A DNA stretch of 64,000 nucleotides from Methanohalophilus portucalensis (GTDB taxonomy: Archaea > Halobacteriota > Methanosarcinia > Methanosarcinales > Methanosarcinaceae). The stretch is from the NCBI RefSeq assembly GCF_002761295.1, contig NZ_CP017881.1, positions 248,001 to 312,000 of the forward strand, in the 5' to 3' direction. The translations under genes were made by a program, and so were the position numbers. The notes below the pieces were generated by a model. That model was given only the letters and a program-made list of their open reading frames with translations. It ran no database searches and was not told the origin of the DNA. Of the stretch, positions 25,742 to 34,433 are shown piece by piece. How positions within the stretch are numbered: the first letter of the stretch is position 1; the number at the start of each line of letters is the position of its first letter.

Positions 25742-26251
25742 ATGTATTGGAAGACAGTTCAGGGTACTCTTTTTATTGATGACCTGAATGCCTTTTTGCA
25801 AAAACTGAATGATTTTGCAGATGAGTATGATGTTACCATACAGGCAATGGATGCAGGTAAAATAGCAGGTACGGCCCATATCGAACTTGCAATAAAAAAA
25901 GCCATAAGAGCATTCGAATCCGGCAGCAATGTGGCCAGGGACCTGGGGGTTGAAATTCTCCGGTATGCTTCCGGAAAACGACAGATTGTTGAAGCTTTTT
26001 CTATGGGCATGAAGGAAGGGGATATTTCTGTTGTTTTTCTTGTCCTGGGTGAAAAAAATAAAGTAGATGCTGTTTTACCTGCACTTGATTCAATGGTCTC
26101 CAGGATTGAAGTGATCGATTATTCAGCCCAAAAGGAAGAGGCTGTAAGGGGTCATTTCAGAATCGGTTATGCAGAGACAGACGCAATCGGAGTATCACGG
26201 ATACCTGACATTGTGATGGAGCGAGTGTCACTGGTGGACATCCTGAAATAA
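25742..26251 (+). CDS. cgi121: KEOPS complex subunit Cgi121
   Basis: Cgi121 is a subunit of KEOPS, which makes the t6A37 modification on ANN-decoding tRNAs; it binds the tRNA 3' CCA end. The 169-residue protein has the family pattern IQAMDAGKIAGTAHIELAIKK near residues 38-58, then SNVARDLGVEILRYASGKRQI and a conserved GMKEGD. Other KEOPS genes (kae1-bud32, pcc1) are not in the window. The ATG has no clear Shine-Dalgarno. Confidence 0.9.
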   Translation: MYWKTVQGTLFIDDLNAFLQKLNDFADEYDVTIQAMDAGKIAGTAHIELAIKKAIRAFESGSNVARDLGVEILRYASGKRQIVEAFSMGMKEGDISVVFLVLGEKNKVDAVLPALDSMVSRIEVIDYSAQKEEAVRGHFRIGYAETDAIGVSRIPDIVMERVSLVDILK

Positions 26252-26324
26252 GACCATTGGTAAACTTATTAATAAGTACATACAGATTATTCATCTATAT
26301 ATCTATCAAATGAGAGGATTATTA

Positions 26325-27413
26325 ATGCCACACCCGAAGACTGCAGAGAATATTATGAAAAATGCCGGTCCGATAGAAAGTGCCTTACTCCCAAAACTGA
26401 TCCATGTCACAGAAGCTGCTGCTATTGCTGCTGCCCATCAGATAGGCAAAGGTGACAAGAATTATGCCGATCAGGTATCTGTGGAGGCAATGCGCAGAAT
26501 GCTCAATTGCCTGGATATCAGGGGTGTCATCAAGATTGGTGAAGGTGAAAGGGATGAAGCACCAATGCTCTATATTGGTGAAGAAGTCGGAACAGGGGAA
26601 GGCGACCTGAAGGTTAATATTGCAGTTGATCCGCTGGAAGGTACCAACCTCTGTGCAGACGGTGTACCGGGTTCCATCTCAGTTATGGCCATGTCCGAAC
26701 CCAACGGGTTGTTCCACGGTCCAGATGTCTATATGGATAAAATCGTGGTGGGTCCGGAAGTCGTGAAGTATGAACGAGAACACCCCGGCGAGGAAATTGA
26801 TCTGGACGCCCCGGCAATTGACAATCTTGAGATAGTGGCCCGTGCTTTAAACCGCAGTGTAGAGGAACTTGTGGTTGTGATTCTGGACCGTGAACGTCAT
26901 AAGGATAAAATCGAGGAAATCCGGAAAACCGGTGCCAGGGTAAATCTGGTTTCCGACGGTGATCTCATGCCCGGCGTATCAACGGCTATACGTGGCTCAG
27001 GTATTCATGTGGTAATGGGCTCGGGTGGCTCGGGTGAAGCTGTACTTACAGCCTCTGCAATGAAGATCCTGGGTGGAAAGGTTCTTGCACGCCTGGTTTT
27101 GCCTTCAGTTGCCAATCGCAAACCCGATGATGTAATTGCCCGGGAAGTAGAGGAAAAGATGCCCCGGCTTAAAAAGATGGGTATAAACGAAGACAACATG
27201 AATGATATTCTTGACACTGAAAAACTTGTACCCGGTAAAGATGTAATCTTTGCTGCAACTGGTGTGACCTCCGGGCATTTCCTCAAAGGCACCAACCTTT
27301 TTGGTTATGGGGACGCAAGGGTACATAGTATATCAATGGGTAGTTCGGGTGTTGTCAAATTTTCAGATTCGGTATATATACATGATAAGGAAAGCACGCC
27401 TCTCAGGCTATAA
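26325..27413 (+). CDS. glpX: Fructose-1,6-bisphosphatase class II (GlpX family)
   Basis: GlpX removes the 1-phosphate of fructose 1,6-bisphosphate in gluconeogenesis. The 362-residue protein shows the family's metal and phosphate motifs: IKIGEGERDEAPML, DPLEGTNL and a late GVTSGHFLKG. ATG 26325 is preceded by GAGAGG with suitable spacing; an ATG five codons upstream is too close to be favoured. Many archaea instead use the bifunctional class V FBP aldolase/phosphatase, so a GlpX-type enzyme is notable, although GlpX homologues are known in methanogens. The gene for a tRNA methylthiotransferase follows after 15 nt. Confidence 0.9.
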   Translation: MPHPKTAENIMKNAGPIESALLPKLIHVTEAAAIAAAHQIGKGDKNYADQVSVEAMRRMLNCLDIRGVIKIGEGERDEAPMLYIGEEVGTGEGDLKVNIAVDPLEGTNLCADGVPGSISVMAMSEPNGLFHGPDVYMDKIVVGPEVVKYEREHPGEEIDLDAPAIDNLEIVARALNRSVEELVVVILDRERHKDKIEEIRKTGARVNLVSDGDLMPGVSTAIRGSGIHVVMGSGGSGEAVLTASAMKILGGKVLARLVLPSVANRKPDDVIAREVEEKMPRLKKMGINEDNMNDILDTEKLVPGKDVIFAATGVTSGHFLKGTNLFGYGDARVHSISMGSSGVVKFSDSVYIHDKESTPLRL

Positions 27414-27428
27414 TATGGAGATTTTGTT

Positions 27429-28724
27429 CTGTTAAATATACATATAGCAACCTTTGGCTGTACAGCCAACCAGTCCTCTTCCGAGATCCTTGAAGCTAAA
27501 GCGGTGGGTCTGGGCCACAGGCTTGTATCTGAAAGAGAAGCTGATGTAATCATATGCAACACCTGTACAGTCAAGGATACTACAGAGCAGAAGATATTGC
27601 ACAAGATCAAGGAATGGGGTCTTCAGGGCAGGGAAGTAATTGTCACAGGTTGCATGCCTCAGGTCCAAATGGACGAAATATTAGAAAATAATCCCGAGGT
27701 TCATGTCCTGGGCATGAATTCCCTTCTTAAGCTCGGAGTAATTCTCAACCGGGTTCATGAAAGGCTGGGGGGACTCTCATTGAGGCCCATGAGTGTCTTT
27801 GATGATTCTCCTGAAGGTTTACTCAATGTTCCCCGTAAGAGGTCCAGTCCGAATATCCATATCTGCCAGATATCACAGGGTTGCAATAACCGTTGTTCCT
27901 ATTGTATTGTTACACTTGCCAGGGGTCCCCTTTACTCCTTCGATGCCGATTCAATCGTTACCGACATCGAGCAGGCTGTTTACGAAGGATGCAGTGAGAT
28001 CTGGCTAACATCCCAGGACAATGCTCAGTATGGTTTGGATAAAGGTATTTATCTGCCTGCACTGCTTGAGAGGATTATTGCAATTCCCGGAGATTTCAGG
28101 CTACGTGTGGGTATGATGAATCCTGCTTCAACACTTGAAATTCTGGATGACTTGTTAGAGGCTTATTCAAGTGAAAAGATATACAAAGTTTTACATCTTC
28201 CCATCCAGTCAGCTTCGGACAAAGTGCTTGACAGGATGAAACGCAAACATACAATGGAACAGGCAAACATTATAGTCGAAAAGTTCAGGGATGCATTTCC
28301 CGAAAGTACCTTTTTCACAGATATTATTGTGGGTTTTCCCGGGGAGGATGAGGAGGATTTCGAACTTACACTGGACTGGATTCGAACCTATCGCCCTGAT
28401 AAGGTAAATATTTCACGTTACACACCCAGGCCGCACACTGAAGCATTGCAATTCAGAAATATAGATACACGTATCGTTGTGGAGCGCTCGGGCAAACTCC
28501 ATCGTCTCTGTAATCAAATCAAACTCGGAAAAAAGGAAGATATGGTAGGAAGGGAAGTTGATGTATTCATCTCACAACAGGCAAAGGTAAAAGGATTGAT
28601 GTCCCGCACTGATTCTTATAAACCTGTTGTGATCCCTGAAGCAGGTGAATTCTGTCCGGGTCAACGTTGCAGGGTGAAGATAGAGGAAGCAACCCCGGGT
28701 TACTTTATAGGCTACCCGGTTTAA
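27429..28724 (+). CDS. Archaeal tRNA N6-threonylcarbamoyladenosine methylthiotransferase (CDKAL1/MtaB type)
   Basis: The enzyme converts t6A37 to ms2t6A37 in tRNA using two [4Fe-4S] clusters. The 431-residue product has the UPF0004 domain cysteines (FGCTANQ, Cys11; ICNTCTV; VTGCMP), a radical SAM CNNRCSYC motif, and a C-terminal TRAM domain. The start is the odd point: the conserved N-terminus requires translation from about 27429, where only CTG is available, 8 nt after GGAG (27417-27420). The next in-frame canonical start, GTG 27504, would remove the conserved GCTANQ cysteine. It acts on the product of KEOPS, whose Cgi121 gene is two genes upstream. Confidence 0.9.
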   Translation: MLNIHIATFGCTANQSSSEILEAKAVGLGHRLVSEREADVIICNTCTVKDTTEQKILHKIKEWGLQGREVIVTGCMPQVQMDEILENNPEVHVLGMNSLLKLGVILNRVHERLGGLSLRPMSVFDDSPEGLLNVPRKRSSPNIHICQISQGCNNRCSYCIVTLARGPLYSFDADSIVTDIEQAVYEGCSEIWLTSQDNAQYGLDKGIYLPALLERIIAIPGDFRLRVGMMNPASTLEILDDLLEAYSSEKIYKVLHLPIQSASDKVLDRMKRKHTMEQANIIVEKFRDAFPESTFFTDIIVGFPGEDEEDFELTLDWIRTYRPDKVNISRYTPRPHTEALQFRNIDTRIVVERSGKLHRLCNQIKLGKKEDMVGREVDVFISQQAKVKGLMSRTDSYKPVVIPEAGEFCPGQRCRVKIEEATPGYFIGYPV

Positions 28725-30447
28725 GATTATCATCTTCACCGGTTTGCATTCTGTTAACTATTTCCCGGTCATAGGATTTCACGATATCACTGCGGGTTAT
28801 TATTCCGATCAGGCTTATTCCATCATTTCTGGAGACAACAGGTAATCTGCCCACATCATGGGCTGCCAGTCTTTTGAGTACGATATCAAGGGATTCATCA
28901 GGATATGCAGTAGCAACATCTTCAGTCATTATTTGGATAACTGGTTTTTCCAGTTCCCCTTGCTTTACTTTGTCGCGCATATCATGAAGGGTAACAATTC
29001 CTGCAAGTTTTCCCTGATTGTCAAGTACAGGAAAACCTGCATGTTTGCTTTTCTGCATCAGGTTAAGAAGATTGGCAGTTGTATCTCTTACGTTAAGGAC
29101 TAAAACATCCCTTACCATATTATCCCTGACAGTCAGTGATTCCATCAAATTAATCTTGGTACCTGCCCTGATAACGTGTCCTCTTCTCCTGAGCAATTCT
29201 GTATATATCGACTCTTCATGAAGGTGAGTTGATATTACATTGCTGATCACACAGGTCAACATAAGGGGCAGTATAAGGCTGTAATCACGGGTCAATTCAA
29301 AAAGGATAAGCATGGCAGTCAGGGGTGCCCGTACAACTCCCGCAAAAACTGCCCCCATCCCTACAAGGGCATATGCTCCCGCAGGTGCTGTATAAAGAGG
29401 AAAAATATAATTCACCAGATTTCCAAAACCCCCTCCCAGCATGGAACCTGCAAAAAGGGATGGTACGATTGCTCCCCCTGAACCCCCGGAACCAACAGTG
29501 AAGGCAAATGCCACTATTTTCAGGACAAGCAATATCAACAACATTTGCATGGCAAGTTCGTTGTTTAAGGATTGTTTGATGACATCGTAACCGATTCCGA
29601 ATATCTGGGGATAGAAATAACCGATACATCCGACAACAAGTCCACCCAGGGCTGGTTTTAAATAGGGTTTAATCGGGAGTTTTTCAAAGGAATCCTGGGT
29701 TAGATATGTACACTTTATGAATATTGCAGCCACAATGCCTGCAAGTACACCCATAATGATGTAGAGTATTGGCTCGCGAAACGGGCTCTCCATCCCGTAA
29801 TAAGAAACCTGTATGGGCTGGATTCCAAAAATGATATCAGTTACAAGGGTAGAGAACACTGAAGAAAGAACTACCGGTATCAGGGTTCTCGCCTGTAATT
29901 CTCCAAGAATTACCTCTACTACAAAAACCACTCCGGCAAGAGGGGCATGAAATGCCGCTGCAATTCCTCCGGATGCCCCACAGGCAATTAATATCCTGAA
30001 ACGGTGGTCCGGACTTTTCAACCGGTTGGCCACAGTGGCTCCTACACCGGTTCCCGCAAGTATGCCGGGAGCTTCTTTGCCCACTGATCCTCCTGTACAG
30101 ATTGAGATCATTGAAAGGAATACTTCATAAAAAGCAAATTTACTCTGTATCTTCCCGCCTTGCAGAGCTGTTGCCTCTACAACCTCTGCAACTCCACAAC
30201 GACTTTTTTTCATAAATTGATGGGATATCAGGCCAACACATAATCCTCCGGCAGCGGGGAGGAGGATGATATATTTAGGGAGGCTGTTATCCGGGGTATT
30301 GAAAAAAAGGGTTGTAAAGTAAAAGGTAACCTGATCATAGGCCACAAAAGCCAGGCCTGTTATTATTCCTATTATTATGGCAAGGAAATTAGAAATGAAC
30401 CCTTCGGTGTAATACCGATTCTGTAACTCGTTTTTGAGGTTATTCAA
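28705..30447 (-). CDS. ClC-family chloride channel/antiporter with CBS domains
   Basis: The 580-residue protein has a ClC membrane domain (~20-430) with GGSVGKEAPGI, corresponding to the G(K/R)EGP filter motif, and GGAIVPSLFAG, corresponding to GxFxP, then two CBS domains (~455-510 and ~525-575) that may bind adenine nucleotides. The first selectivity motif GSGIP is replaced by CGVAEV, as in several prokaryotic members. Whether it is a Cl-/H+ exchanger or a channel is unclear. Its 3' end overlaps the 3' end of the convergent methylthiotransferase gene by 20 bp. Confidence 0.92.
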   Translation of the reverse strand: MNNLKNELQNRYYTEGFISNFLAIIIGIITGLAFVAYDQVTFYFTTLFFNTPDNSLPKYIILLPAAGGLCVGLISHQFMKKSRCGVAEVVEATALQGGKIQSKFAFYEVFLSMISICTGGSVGKEAPGILAGTGVGATVANRLKSPDHRFRILIACGASGGIAAAFHAPLAGVVFVVEVILGELQARTLIPVVLSSVFSTLVTDIIFGIQPIQVSYYGMESPFREPILYIIMGVLAGIVAAIFIKCTYLTQDSFEKLPIKPYLKPALGGLVVGCIGYFYPQIFGIGYDVIKQSLNNELAMQMLLILLVLKIVAFAFTVGSGGSGGAIVPSLFAGSMLGGGFGNLVNYIFPLYTAPAGAYALVGMGAVFAGVVRAPLTAMLILFELTRDYSLILPLMLTCVISNVISTHLHEESIYTELLRRRGHVIRAGTKINLMESLTVRDNMVRDVLVLNVRDTTANLLNLMQKSKHAGFPVLDNQGKLAGIVTLHDMRDKVKQGELEKPVIQIMTEDVATAYPDESLDIVLKRLAAHDVGRLPVVSRNDGISLIGIITRSDIVKSYDREIVNRMQTGEDDNLKPGSL

Positions 30448-30475
30448 AAAAGGTCGCCTTCATAAATAAGAAAAT

Positions 30476-30497
30476 AATAAGGAAAGGACTCCTTATT
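30476..30497 (-). terminator. Terminator after the Isf-type flavoprotein gene
   Basis: On the minus strand AATAAGGA and TCCTTATT (30490-30497 with 30476-30483) form an 8-bp stem at the stop codon, followed by a T-rich run. It probably separates this gene from the ClC gene. Confidence 0.55.
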
Positions 30498-31063
30498 TAT
30501 GTTTTCTTCATCATTTCGAGTAAGTCACACACCTTTTCAATAGTATCGTCCAGTGTCTTGGTGCCTGTCTCATCCTCGCTGAATGGCTTCTTGACAATGC
30601 CGCCGAAATGTCCGCCATCTCCCACAACAACCATTCCATGAATATGCATCCAGTCCTGGATTACCTGTATGGTCTTTTCTTGTCCCCCATTTCTGGAGCC
30701 ACCAATAGCAATACCTGCACCAATCTTATTGCTGAGCTTGAAATTATGTCTCCTGAGCAGGACGCTTCTGTCAAATAGGGCTTTCAGCTGGGCAGTGGGA
30801 CTTCCGAAATAGACCGGGGAAGCCACGATAATTGCATCCGCTTCATCCAGTTTTGGATAGATCATTTCCATATCGTCTTTGATAGGACATTCCTCGCTTT
30901 CCCTGCAATTGCCGCATGCAATACAGGGTTTGACTTCCATCTCTGAGAGGAAAACCTTCTCAGTGGTAAATCCTCTTTTTTCAGCCATTGCGAGGACCCT
31001 GTTTATCATCTGTTCACTGTTTCCGTTCTTTTTAGGACTACCTGATATGCCCAGAATTTTCAT
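30497..31063 (-). CDS. Iron-sulfur flavoprotein (Isf family)
   Basis: The 188-residue protein has an N-terminal flavodoxin-like FMN site (GISGSPKKNGNSEQM) and the compact cysteine motif C47-x2-C50-x2-C53-x5-C59 characteristic of Isf, which binds one [4Fe-4S] cluster. Isf proteins of Methanosarcina take electrons from ferredoxin and are linked to oxidative-stress defence (reduction of O2 or H2O2). An ASPVYFGSP loop contacts the flavin. It is a single-gene unit ending in its own hairpin. Confidence 0.9.
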   Translation of the reverse strand: MKILGISGSPKKNGNSEQMINRVLAMAEKRGFTTEKVFLSEMEVKPCIACGNCRESEECPIKDDMEMIYPKLDEADAIIVASPVYFGSPTAQLKALFDRSVLLRRHNFKLSNKIGAGIAIGGSRNGGQEKTIQVIQDWMHIHGMVVVGDGGHFGGIVKKPFSEDETGTKTLDDTIEKVCDLLEMMKKT

Positions 31064-31180
31064 AAGATCACCTGTCTGCCCGTATAGGTTTATGTTAATA
31101 TTAGCTTTTGGGTGACTTTGGTATAAATTTATTAATCATAGGCCCTTCTCCTTATTGTAAAGAGGGAGCCGGGAATAATC

Positions 31181-33274
31181 ATGTTATCCAGTCTTTTTAA
31201 TCCTGATTCAGTGGCTGTGATCGGGGCATCAAGGAAAAAGGGTAAAGTGGGAAATGCTGTCCTGTCCAACCTGGTAAAGGATTTCAGAGGAAATATCTAT
31301 CCCGTCAATCCCGGCGAGGAAAAGATTGAGGGCCTTACATGCTATGCCTCCATCCTTGATGTGGCCGATGAAGTGGATCTTGCTGCTGTAGTCGTACCTG
31401 CAAAAGTAGTGCCTCCTACGCTGGAAGAATGCGGCAGGGCAGGGGTGAAGTACGTGGTGGTAATCTCTGCGGGTTTCAAGGAGGCAGGTGTTGAGGGAGC
31501 TAAACTTGAACGCAGGTCCCTGGAGATTTGTAAGGAATACGGAATTCACATGGTAGGTCCTAACTGTCTGGGAATCATGGATCCGGTTGCAGGTCTGAAC
31601 GCCTCTTTTGCCGCATCGATGGCATATGAGGGCAATATTGCAATGATGTCACAGTCCGGTGCCATATGTACTTCCACCCTTGATTGGGCAGAAGCCAACG
31701 GAATGGGTTTTTCCAAATTCGTAAGCCTTGGGAATAAGGCTGATCTGGGGGAAAACGAATTCCTGGCCGAATTCCGGGACGATCCGTCAACCTCGGTTAT
31801 TGCAGCCTATCTGGAAGGTATCAAAAATGGGTCACAATTCATTGAAATTGCCAGGGATGTCTCCAGGAAAAAACCTGTGGTTTTGGTCAAATCAGGCCGT
31901 ACAGCTGCCGGTTCCCGGGCAGTATCATCCCATACAGGAACTCTTGCCGGCTCTGACCAGGCCTATAATGCCGCTTTTGATAAAGCCGGTGTGATACGTG
32001 CGGATACGCTGGAGGACATGCTGGATTACATAAGGGCATTTTCAACCCAGCCAATCCCTGCAGGCAGGCGAATTGCCATACTCACAAACGCAGGTGGCCT
32101 GGGTATTCTCACGGCGGATGCATGTTATTATGAAGGTCTGGAGCTGGCTTCTTTATCTGGTGAAACAATTGAAGGCTTACGTGAATTTCTGCCGGATGCT
32201 GCCAGTTTCTACAATCCTGTGGATGTACTGGGGGATGCAAGTGCAAAACTCTACGGTGATGCCCTTGAAATTGTGTTAAAAGATCCTAATGTGGATGGTG
32301 TTATCCTGTTGACTTCTCCCCAGGCTATGACTGATGTGGGAAGCATCGCAAGGATCGTAATTCAAAAAATGGAAAATTCTGATAAACCGGTACTTTGCAG
32401 TTTTGTAGGGGGTACACGTGTTATGGAAGGTAATTCCATTCTTGTAGCAGGGGGAGTACCCAACTACATTTTCCCTGAAAGAGCAGTTGCCAGTATGGGT
32501 GCCCTGTGTGATTACGGAAAAAGGAGAAGTATAACTTATCCTTTACCCAAACCGGTTCATTCGGATAGGAAAATGGCATCTGCACTGCTCGATGAAGCAG
32601 CAGCAAAGGATAAAAAAATCCTGGGGCTTGAATCATTTGATCTTCTGAAAGCCTATGGTATTCCAGTTGTGGATATCGGGAAGGCTTCCACTGTGGAAGA
32701 AGCGGTGGAGGAAAGTGAAAGGATTGGTTACCCTGTAGTTATGAAAGTCCTTTCTCCTGACATTTCACACAAGACCGATGTTGGAGGTATCCGGCTTTCA
32801 CTGATGAATAAAGATGATATCAGGCGTGCCTATCATACAATGATGTCGGATGTAGGCCGCTACATGCCTTCTGCACGAATTACAGGTGTACAATTGCAGA
32901 GAATGATTGAAGGTGGCCGGGAAGTGATAATAGGTATGAACAGGGATGTGCAGTTCGGCCCGCTTCTTATGTTTGGTCTGGGGGGTACATATGTAGAGAT
33001 CCTTAAAGATGTGTCTTTCAGGCTCGCCCCACTCAATGAAAAGGATGCTCACTCAATGATTTCTTCCATCCGTTCATATCCTTTACTTACAGGTGTAAGG
33101 GGAGAAAAAGCATATGATGTGGATGCGGTGGCGGATATCCTCGTGCGTGTTTCCAGGCTTGTGGAAGATTTCCCGCAGGTCCTTGAGTTTGAAATAAATC
33201 CGTTAATGGTCCTTCCAGAAGGTGAAGGTTGTTTTGCTATGGATATGCGTCTTACATTGAAAGAATCAAATTGA
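31181..33274 (+). CDS. acd: ADP-forming acyl-CoA synthetase (Acd), alpha-beta fusion
   Basis: The enzyme interconverts an acyl-CoA (often acetyl-CoA), ADP and phosphate with the acid, CoA and ATP. The 697-residue protein fuses the CoA-binding and ligase-like alpha part, including the phosphohistidine loop SSHTGTLAGSD (about 247-257), with an ATP-grasp beta part from ~470 (YPVVMKVLSPDISHKTDVGG). A TATA box (31122-31127) and GGGAG site precede the ATG. The next gene encodes a BioD-like/DRTGG protein and follows by 17 nt. The acyl group used is not visible from sequence. Confidence 0.9.
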   Translation: MLSSLFNPDSVAVIGASRKKGKVGNAVLSNLVKDFRGNIYPVNPGEEKIEGLTCYASILDVADEVDLAAVVVPAKVVPPTLEECGRAGVKYVVVISAGFKEAGVEGAKLERRSLEICKEYGIHMVGPNCLGIMDPVAGLNASFAASMAYEGNIAMMSQSGAICTSTLDWAEANGMGFSKFVSLGNKADLGENEFLAEFRDDPSTSVIAAYLEGIKNGSQFIEIARDVSRKKPVVLVKSGRTAAGSRAVSSHTGTLAGSDQAYNAAFDKAGVIRADTLEDMLDYIRAFSTQPIPAGRRIAILTNAGGLGILTADACYYEGLELASLSGETIEGLREFLPDAASFYNPVDVLGDASAKLYGDALEIVLKDPNVDGVILLTSPQAMTDVGSIARIVIQKMENSDKPVLCSFVGGTRVMEGNSILVAGGVPNYIFPERAVASMGALCDYGKRRSITYPLPKPVHSDRKMASALLDEAAAKDKKILGLESFDLLKAYGIPVVDIGKASTVEEAVEESERIGYPVVMKVLSPDISHKTDVGGIRLSLMNKDDIRRAYHTMMSDVGRYMPSARITGVQLQRMIEGGREVIIGMNRDVQFGPLLMFGLGGTYVEILKDVSFRLAPLNEKDAHSMISSIRSYPLLTGVRGEKAYDVDAVADILVRVSRLVEDFPQVLEFEINPLMVLPEGEGCFAMDMRLTLKESN

Positions 33275-33291
33275 TAACAGGGAGGGTTTGT

Positions 33292-34359
33292 ATGGCTTCA
33301 ATACTTGTAAGTTCTTCTGAAAATTATTCCGGTAAAAGTTCGATATGCAGTGGCCTTGGCTTGATTCTTAAAGAGCGTGGGAAAAGTGTGGGCTACATGA
33401 AACCGGTGGGTAACCTGCTGGTTGATGTTGATGGTGTTCTCTCCGATGAGGATGCAGAACAAATGCGGGACCTGCTGTCTCTTGAGACCCCCCGCAGCTG
33501 CATCACTCCGATTATGCTTACCGAGAATCTTACCAATGATGCTCTGATGGGGGTGGAAAAACACCTGGAAGAAACCCTGAAACAGGCTTATTCGGAAGTT
33601 TCCAGAGGTAAAGATATGGTTCTCATAGAGGGTGAAGGAGGTATAGGCAGTGGTGCCATGTACAATTTGTCAGATCCCCAGGTAGCTTCCATACTGGATA
33701 GTAAGATCCTGCTGATTACCCGTTTTGATTCGGTTAGTGCAGTGGACCGGATTCTCTGTGACATTGAATTGATAGATGACAGGAATATGCTTTCAGGTGT
33801 CATTCTCAATGAAGTTGAAGAAGATAAACTAGGAATGGTAAGGGATATGGTCGTACCCTTCCTTGAAAAGAAAGGAGTGAAGGTATTTGGTGTAATTCCT
33901 CGCGATCATACACTTGGGGCGGTTTCTATAGCAGAAATTGTGGAAGATTTGAGAGGAGATGTCCTGACGGGTGCACAGGAAATGGGTAAACTTGTTGAAC
34001 ATTATCTTGTGGGTGCTATGGAAGTTAATTCGGCGATTAAGTATTTCCGGCGCACACCAAACAGTGTAGTAGTGACTGGGGGGGACCGCGCGGATATACA
34101 GATGGCGGCTATAGAGGCTGGGGCAAGGGCATTGATCCTGACGGGCAATCTCCGGCCCAGCGAAGCTGTACTTGGAAGTGCTGATGAAGCAGGCGTGGTT
34201 GTTGTACTTGTAAGGGGTGACACTCTTTCCACGATAGAAAGAATGGAAAATTTAATAGGACATGCCCGGATTCAGCAGAAGACCAAGATTGAAACAATCG
34301 TTAGACTGATTGAAGAGAATGTGGATGTTGACTCTATACTGGATTCAGCAGGTTTATAA
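33292..34359 (+). CDS. BioD-like/DRTGG-domain protein (COG0857, Pta N-terminal-like)
   Basis: The 355-residue protein has an N-terminal P-loop domain related to dethiobiotin synthetase (SSSENYSGKSSICSGLGLIL, then MKPVGN and LIEGEGG) and a C-terminal DRTGG domain (~215-330). The same two domains form the N-terminal regulatory half of long bacterial phosphotransacetylases, but the catalytic Pta domain is absent. Coupled to acd, it may regulate or assist acetyl-CoA conversion; this is an inference. ATG 33292 follows GGAGGG; the reading frame open further upstream runs inside acd. Confidence 0.85.
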   Translation: MASILVSSSENYSGKSSICSGLGLILKERGKSVGYMKPVGNLLVDVDGVLSDEDAEQMRDLLSLETPRSCITPIMLTENLTNDALMGVEKHLEETLKQAYSEVSRGKDMVLIEGEGGIGSGAMYNLSDPQVASILDSKILLITRFDSVSAVDRILCDIELIDDRNMLSGVILNEVEEDKLGMVRDMVVPFLEKKGVKVFGVIPRDHTLGAVSIAEIVEDLRGDVLTGAQEMGKLVEHYLVGAMEVNSAIKYFRRTPNSVVVTGGDRADIQMAAIEAGARALILTGNLRPSEAVLGSADEAGVVVVLVRGDTLSTIERMENLIGHARIQQKTKIETIVRLIEENVDVDSILDSAGL

Positions 34360-34433
34360 GAACATATATAATATGGATATGTATATAGGGGCTTGGCTGA
34401 AGTAGCCTATGTTAATGGAAAGGTTGACTGGTG

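Noticed and set aside
34360-34430. tRNA-like stretch GGGGCTTGGCTGAAGTAGCC before pgk
   Set aside because: It has no anticodon arm or T arm, so it is not a tRNA gene.
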